From positions 1 to 27,533 of the forward strand of contig JALHFZ010000034.1 of the NCBI GenBank assembly GCA_022837505.1: 27,533 bases of DNA, written 5' to 3'. Source of the DNA: Synergistaceae bacterium (GTDB lineage: Bacteria; Synergistota; Synergistia; Synergistales; Aminobacteriaceae). Under the pieces are notes generated by a model that did not search any database, was not told the DNA's origin, and saw only the letters and a program-made list of their open reading frames with translations. Shown here in pieces: positions 23,918 through 27,533 of the stretch; within the stretch, counting starts at the first letter, position 1; each line of letters opens with the position of its first letter. Position numbers and translations under genes: made by a program.

Positions 23918-25027
23918 CTAGATTTTCGATGTCCTCTTCGAGACGCACTGATTATCCACGTCATCCCAGGAGATCTCCGCCCCTATGCCGGGAAGTTCGC
24001 CCGGGGCGATTCTTCCTCCGGAGATCTTCAGAGGGTTTTTGAGGGGGAAGCGGAATTTCTCCTCGGGAAGGCTGTATTCGAACCAGCCGGTGTTGGAAAT
24101 CGCGCAAGCCGCATGGACATTGACGAGATCCATCAGCCCCATGGAGGTGCCTGGCATTTCACAGGGCAGACCGAGCTCCTCGGCCAGGGAGGCTATCTTC
24201 AGCGCTCCGGTGATGCCGTTCTCCCAGGAGATGTCGGCCAGGGCGATGTCCACCCCTCCCCGCATGAGGACGTCCGCCTCCCAGCGGGGGCCCCGGGTGG
24301 TCTCGCTCGCGGCCACGAGGATGGTAAGCTCCTCGGAGAGCTTTCTGTACTTCGTCATCTGATAGTCCCGGAAGGGCTCCTGAAGCCAGAAGTAATTGAG
24401 ATCCTCAAGATGTCTTCCCACGGAGATTGCCTCGTCGAGGGTGTAGTCGGCGCAAGGGTGAAAGAGAAGGATCATGTCCTCCCCCGCCTCTTTTCTGAGG
24501 GCTGTGGCAATTTTCATATCCACCCTCCAGGGCCCCTTGGGGCGGGCCTTGTAGGCCCGGATGCCCTGTTCGGCCAGACACTCCGCCTCGCGGGTGTATT
24601 CCGCCGCGCTCTCATGGCAGACCCCTCCTCCGTAGACCGGAAGGGATGTACGCTTCTCCCCCATGTATCGGAAAAGGGGAAGCCCGGCCTCAAGGGAGGC
24701 GAGCTCCCACAGGGCCACGTCGATGGGGCCGGGGAGAAAGGCCGGAAAAAAGGTCATGCGCCGGTCGTAGTTCTGGAATTCCTCCCAGAGAACCTCCCGT
24801 TCGGAGGTATCCCTGCCGAGGACGAGGGGAAGGATGGTCTCGTGGAGGTATTCCTCCGTGGCGAGCCCGGATTTGGAGGCCAGAAAGCTGACCGTGCTCT
24901 CATACCCTTCGCCGGCGGTAAGACGGAGGAGCACCATATCCCAGGGGAAGGCCGCCCCGCCGGAAGCTCCGCTTTGAAACTTCGGGTCTCTGCGGCAGAA
25001 CCAGGTCTCCGCTTTCGTGATCTTCAT
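23918..25027 (-). CDS. Enolase-superfamily (mandelate racemase/muconate lactonizing-like) enzyme
   Basis: The 369-residue protein starts MKITKAETWF, a typical start of this superfamily, and follows its two-domain layout (capping domain, then barrel). Positions expected to hold catalytic and metal residues are YKARPKG (usually K-x-K), LLFHPCADYTLDEA (usually V-D-A-N), WLQEPF (second metal Glu, intact), AASETTRG (third metal Glu, intact) and ALADISWENGIT (dyad Asp, intact). In place of the first metal Asp there is His, and the usual His of the mandelate racemase dyad is missing from EMPGTSMGLMD. Members abstract a proton next to a carboxylate with Mg. The substrate here is unknown. No good ribosome site lies near ATG 25027; a strong site 38 bases upstream may act through a short leader ORF. 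Confidence 0.85.
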   Translation of the reverse strand: MKITKAETWFCRRDPKFQSGASGGAAFPWDMVLLRLTAGEGYESTVSFLASKSGLATEEYLHETILPLVLGRDTSEREVLWEEFQNYDRRMTFFPAFLPGPIDVALWELASLEAGLPLFRYMGEKRTSLPVYGGGVCHESAAEYTREAECLAEQGIRAYKARPKGPWRVDMKIATALRKEAGEDMILLFHPCADYTLDEAISVGRHLEDLNYFWLQEPFRDYQMTKYRKLSEELTILVAASETTRGPRWEADVLMRGGVDIALADISWENGITGALKIASLAEELGLPCEMPGTSMGLMDLVNVHAACAISNTGWFEYSLPEEKFRFPLKNPLKISGGRIAPGELPGIGAEISWDDVDNQCVSKRTSKI

Positions 25028-25056
25028 GAAGAGCTATGCCTGCACTTTTGACACAA
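25024..25056 (-). other. Possible leader mini-ORF coupled to the enolase-family gene
   Basis: AAGGAGG (25065-25071) lies about 38 bases before the gene start, but 8 bases before TTG 25056, which opens a 10-codon frame (MCQKCRHSS) whose TGA overlaps the gene's ATG as ATGA. A GTG at 25054 gives another short frame ending 25034. Reinitiation is plausible; evidence is only the spacing. Confidence 0.35.
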
Positions 25057-25285
25057 ATTCAATTCCTCCTTGAGGGATGAAAAAGCAAAAAGGCCCTGTA
25101 CGGGCATGGGAGAGTTCCTGAAGAAACTTGTTTATCCGAGGAAGACCGGTGGGTTTTCCTCTTGTTAAGCAGGCGGAAAGAATACGGAAGGGGCTCGCTA
25201 CCCCCTCGAAAGAGTTTGGGATACACCTGAATTCAGAGTACTTTTCTCCCGCACTCTTTTCTGTGTGATTGTTTTTCAGAATTTA
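25057..25285 (-). other. Structured-looking leader upstream of the enolase-family gene
   Basis: About 230 bases without a convincing gene. Pairing candidates are AAAGAGT with ACTCTTT plus GGGA with TCCC (25206-25262), a GGGG/CCCC hairpin near 25190-25206, and a short GCCC/GGGC hairpin at 25093-25105 followed leftwards by CTTTTTGCTTTTT. The last looks like a weak terminator. No known riboswitch could be matched. Confidence 0.35.
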
Positions 25286-25290
25286 TGAAT

Positions 25291-25319
25291 ATTATCCCTC
25301 AAAACCGCCTCTTTGGCAA
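25291..25319 (-). promoter_or_regulatory. Sigma-70-type promoter of the transport operon
   Basis: Read leftwards, TTGCCA (25314-25319) is followed by 17 bases and GATAAT (25291-25296). It points towards the enolase-family gene about 265 bases downstream and lies just after the stop-proximal end of the TrkA-C gene region. Confidence 0.55.
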
Positions 25320-25351
25320 GGAACACGGGGGGAATAACGGAGAAAAAGGAA

Positions 25352-26146
25352 TTATTTTCGGGGTATATAGGACTTTTTCTTATCGGGGGAATCGGTTTCC
25401 CGGTCTTTTTCAATCTCCCCCAGATGTTCAAGCATCGCCCGGCCGTGGGCGCTTTCCCCTTCCTCCCCCGCCCGCCTTCTGTCGAGTTCCTGCACTCTCG
25501 TGAGAGCGGAATAGAGGATGAGGGTGTCCCCCGCGGTGATCCGGTCCTCTCCGCCGGGAGCGCCTATATAGACCCCTCCGGGCCTGCTGATTCCGAGGAC
25601 GAGCACTCCCTCCCTCGGAAGGGCCGCCTCGGCCAGGGTTTTTCCGTCGAGCCAGTCCCCCTTCTCCACTTTCATCTCCGAGACGGCATACCCCTTGTGA
25701 AGCTGCAGCACGGCCACATAATCCGTCACGTCCAGGTGGGCCCACCGCTTGAGGTTCCGGGCGATGAGGCGGTTCATCCAGACTTCAAGCCTGCGGCTCA
25801 TGGAGAGGGCGGTCAGGGCGGCGAGTCCGGCGGTCAGCCACAGAACAGAGAAGATCAGATTCCCCCCCTGCCCCGCCCCGAGGACGGAGAGGACAATGGT
25901 GGCCATGACGGTGGCGAGCCCCACGTTCCCCACGAGCATGAGCAGCATGATGATCCGTCGCCGCACGGGGTGGCCGATGACAGACTCGGCCTCCACGGTG
26001 GTGAAGCCCGTGCCGGTGAAGGCAGAGCGGGCCTGGAAGCGGGCCGACTCCCTGGAAAGTCCCGTCAGCATGAGGGCCATGGCGGCGATCCTCATGACCA
26101 CCATGGACAGGGTTGCCACTATGAGCAGGGAGAAAACCGGAACCAT
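25352..26146 (-). CDS. Membrane protein with C-terminal TrkA-C (RCK_C) domain
   Basis: The protein has 264 residues, with AAGGAGG 9 bases before ATG 26146. The first 115 residues carry about four hydrophobic segments, with a polar stretch RFQARSAFTGTGFTTVEAES and HPVRRRIIMLLMLVGNVG between the first and second. Residues about 155-225 form a TrkA-C domain: AVSEMKVEKGDWLDGKTLAE, VLVLGISRPGGVYIGAPGGE and ITAGDTLILYSALTRVQEL. TrkA-C domains bind ligands and gate potassium and other transporters. The Rossmann TrkA-N half is absent, so this is a stand-alone membrane-anchored version whose partner is unknown. The C-terminus is long and charged. The gene runs on the same strand as prephenate dehydrogenase but is spaced 80 bases from it. 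Confidence 0.85.
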   Translation of the reverse strand: MVPVFSLLIVATLSMVVMRIAAMALMLTGLSRESARFQARSAFTGTGFTTVEAESVIGHPVRRRIIMLLMLVGNVGLATVMATIVLSVLGAGQGGNLIFSVLWLTAGLAALTALSMSRRLEVWMNRLIARNLKRWAHLDVTDYVAVLQLHKGYAVSEMKVEKGDWLDGKTLAEAALPREGVLVLGISRPGGVYIGAPGGEDRITAGDTLILYSALTRVQELDRRRAGEEGESAHGRAMLEHLGEIEKDRETDSPDKKKSYIPRK

Positions 26147-26227
26147 GGATGCCCGCCTCCTTTTTTCATTTTTCTCTCTTTCTGCAAGTATACAGCATGG
26201 AAGGCTTTTCCCGGAAGGGACTGAAGA

Positions 26228-27193
26228 TCACCTCGCGGCCAGAATGAATTCTCGGGCATGGCGTGCCCGCTCAAGAAGCCCTTCGAGCTCTCCGGGCGAG
26301 GCTGCCAGGAGTTCCTCAAGAATTTCGCCGAACCCTTTCGCGAGGCGGCGGATCTCCTCACCGTTGGTCTGAACCATGTCCGCTCCCAACCACGGAGGGC
26401 CTCCGGCGACCCGGGTGGTGTCCCGGAACCCTCCCGCCGCGAGCAGGGGGAGGAGGGGGTGCTGCTCCCTCTCCTTTTCGGCGAGAAGGGCGAGGGATGC
26501 GGCGAGAAGAAGGGGGAAGTGGCTCACGCAGGCGGTGATCCCGTCGTGCTCCTCCGGGCCCAGGAGAAGGGGCCTGCCTCCCAGGGCGGACGCGAGCTCC
26601 TCTCCGAGGGAGATCACCTCCGGAGCGGTTCCGGGGAAGGGGACGAGGGCGCAGAGGCTGCCCTGGAAGAGAGCAGGGTCGGCGTTCTCTATCCCCGAGC
26701 TTTCCTTTCCGGCCATGGGGTGAAAGCCGCAGTAGACCTCCCCCCAGTGGGCGCTCAGAAGCCTTCCGATCTCCTTCTTCGTGCTCGACAGATCGAAGAC
26801 GGCCTTTTTCTTCCCCGGACACCCGGAAGCGGCCCGGCTCGTCTCCTCCATGGCCCGGATGGGGACGGCGAAGATGAGGATGTCCCCCAGGGAGGCGCAT
26901 TCCTCCGCCGTGGTGCAGGGGAGGGAGATGATCCCCCTCTCCGCGGCGGTACGGACCGTTTCGGGGTTCCGGCTCCACCCCGCCACATTCCTGACCCCCC
27001 CGTCCATGGAGAGCTTCCACCCCAGGGAGGCGCCGAGAAGGCCGAGGCCGAAGATCGACAGGGTGCAGTCCTTCAGCCTCTTTCTCCCCTCGGGGCTTTC
27101 CCTTCCGGCCTCCGGGGAGACGCCGGAAATACCCCTCCCTTTTCCGCTGTCTGTGCTCTGTTCTTCGTCGGCGCCGAGTGCAAAAGGGGTCAT
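26228..27193 (-). CDS. tyrA: Prephenate dehydrogenase
   Basis: This enzyme (321 residues) oxidatively decarboxylates prephenate to 4-hydroxyphenylpyruvate with NAD, in tyrosine biosynthesis. ATG 27193 has AGGAGG 5 bases upstream. Residues 1-40 are a non-conserved polar extension. The NAD-binding fold begins at SIFGLGLLGASLG (about 47) and continues to ILIFAVPIRAM and VFDLSSTKKEI. The family signature HPMAGKESSGIENAD follows at about residue 157, then HDGITACVSHFPLLLAASLA with the active-site His, and AAGGFRDTTRVAG. There is no fused chorismate mutase or ACT domain, so it is the short monofunctional form. No other shikimate-pathway gene is visible beside it. Confidence 0.95.
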   Translation of the reverse strand: MTPFALGADEEQSTDSGKGRGISGVSPEAGRESPEGRKRLKDCTLSIFGLGLLGASLGWKLSMDGGVRNVAGWSRNPETVRTAAERGIISLPCTTAEECASLGDILIFAVPIRAMEETSRAASGCPGKKKAVFDLSSTKKEIGRLLSAHWGEVYCGFHPMAGKESSGIENADPALFQGSLCALVPFPGTAPEVISLGEELASALGGRPLLLGPEEHDGITACVSHFPLLLAASLALLAEKEREQHPLLPLLAAGGFRDTTRVAGGPPWLGADMVQTNGEEIRRLAKGFGEILEELLAASPGELEGLLERARHAREFILAAR

Positions 27194-27281
27194 TTTTTCC
27201 TCCTGAAGCTTTGATCTCCGTCAGCGGACGGGGAATCTTTCTCCCCTCCCCGGGAGAAAGTACATACCTTTTTCCTCTCCT

Positions 27282-27533
27282 TCATCGGGAGTTTTTCCTC
27301 CGGCCGAGGGCTTTTTCCCCCTCCACGGCGAGGAAGGTCACCGTTCCCACGCCGAGGGGAAGAAGCCAGTGGCGGAGTTCGAGGGGGACGGAGCCGAACC
27401 AGAGGTTCATGAAGGGTGTGTAGACAAAGAGAAGCTGAAGCCCCGCCAGCAGAAGCACCGACCCCCAGGCAATCCTGTTTGAGAAGAGTCTTTTGAGGGT
27501 GAGGCTCGACTTGTGAAGAAACCGGCTGTTGAA
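27282..27533 (-). CDS. P-type cation-transporting ATPase, C-terminal fragment
   Basis: The frame is open at the right edge and ends with TGA at 27282-27284, so 83 C-terminal residues are visible. They read FNSRFLHKSS, then SNRIAWGSVLLLAGLQLLFV, then a loop with PFMNLWFGSVPLE, then WLLPLGVGTVTFLAVEGEKA and a basic end. This is the last pair of transmembrane helices of the Cation_ATPase_C domain typical of calcium-type P2A pumps. The ion cannot be assigned from this piece. The stop is about 90 bases before the prephenate dehydrogenase start on the same strand. Confidence 0.85.
   Translation of the reverse strand, partial: FNSRFLHKSSLTLKRLFSNRIAWGSVLLLAGLQLLFVYTPFMNLWFGSVPLELRHWLLPLGVGTVTFLAVEGEKALGRRKNSR

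Noticed and set aside
25086..25105. Strong intrinsic terminator upstream of the enolase-family gene
   Set aside because: The stem is only four G-C pairs, so it is mentioned as a weak candidate within the leader rather than listed as a terminator.
1..27533. CRISPR arrays, tRNA/rRNA genes, insertion sequences, prophage or attachment sites
   Set aside because: No regularly spaced direct repeats, cloverleaf or rRNA-like sequence, transposase, integrase or flanking target duplications were seen on either strand.

Overview
The window looks like chromosomal DNA of a GC-rich, diderm (outer-membrane-bearing) bacterium. The stacking of branched-chain amino-acid-type binding proteins, CsgG/FlgT/LPP20-type exported proteins and a usher-like outer-membrane barrel suggests the phylum Synergistota. 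That placement is inference from gene content and style, not from a marker gene. No rRNA, tRNA, CRISPR array, transposase or phage gene was seen.

Layout. Positions 2-1312 hold the 3' part of a 5'-nucleotidase-family metallophosphatase. It faces a leftward NCS2 uracil/xanthine permease (1397-2788) across a shared bidirectional terminator. A leftward secreted protein of unknown function with a Gly/Cys-rich tail (3076-4335) is divergent from a rightward run of eight genes for mostly exported proteins (4569-11064). These are LPP20/FlgP-like, FlgT-like, a short LPP20-like, a second FlgT/CsgG-like, a propeller-like repeat protein, a CsgG-TPR protein, a helical protein whose signal-peptide frame carries an in-frame TGA, and a CsgG-only protein. 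Together they resemble the FlgO/FlgP/FlgT outer-membrane ring parts of Vibrio flagella, but no flagellar gene is nearby.

A solitary branched-chain amino-acid-type binding protein (11161-12318) and a small transglutaminase-like protein (12531-13130) follow on the minus strand. Next comes a five-gene leftward operon (18628 to 13267), read from a strong promoter at 18886-18914. Its products are subunit A, subunit B, a PapD-like two-domain chaperone candidate, a 941-residue usher-like outer-membrane barrel, and subunit C. The three subunits are recognisably paralogous and all end in a hydrophobic beta strand, so this reads as a divergent chaperone-usher-like fimbrial or surface-fibre system. It is the most interesting part of the window.

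From 25319 leftwards there is a transport/catabolic operon. It comprises an enolase-superfamily enzyme with an altered metal-ligand motif, a binding protein, a fused two-domain permease, an ABC ATPase, and a ZIP metal transporter translationally coupled to the ATPase. A perfect palindromic terminator sits between the binding-protein and permease genes. The right end holds a TrkA-C membrane protein, prephenate dehydrogenase (tyrosine biosynthesis) and the C-terminus of a P-type cation ATPase, all leftward.
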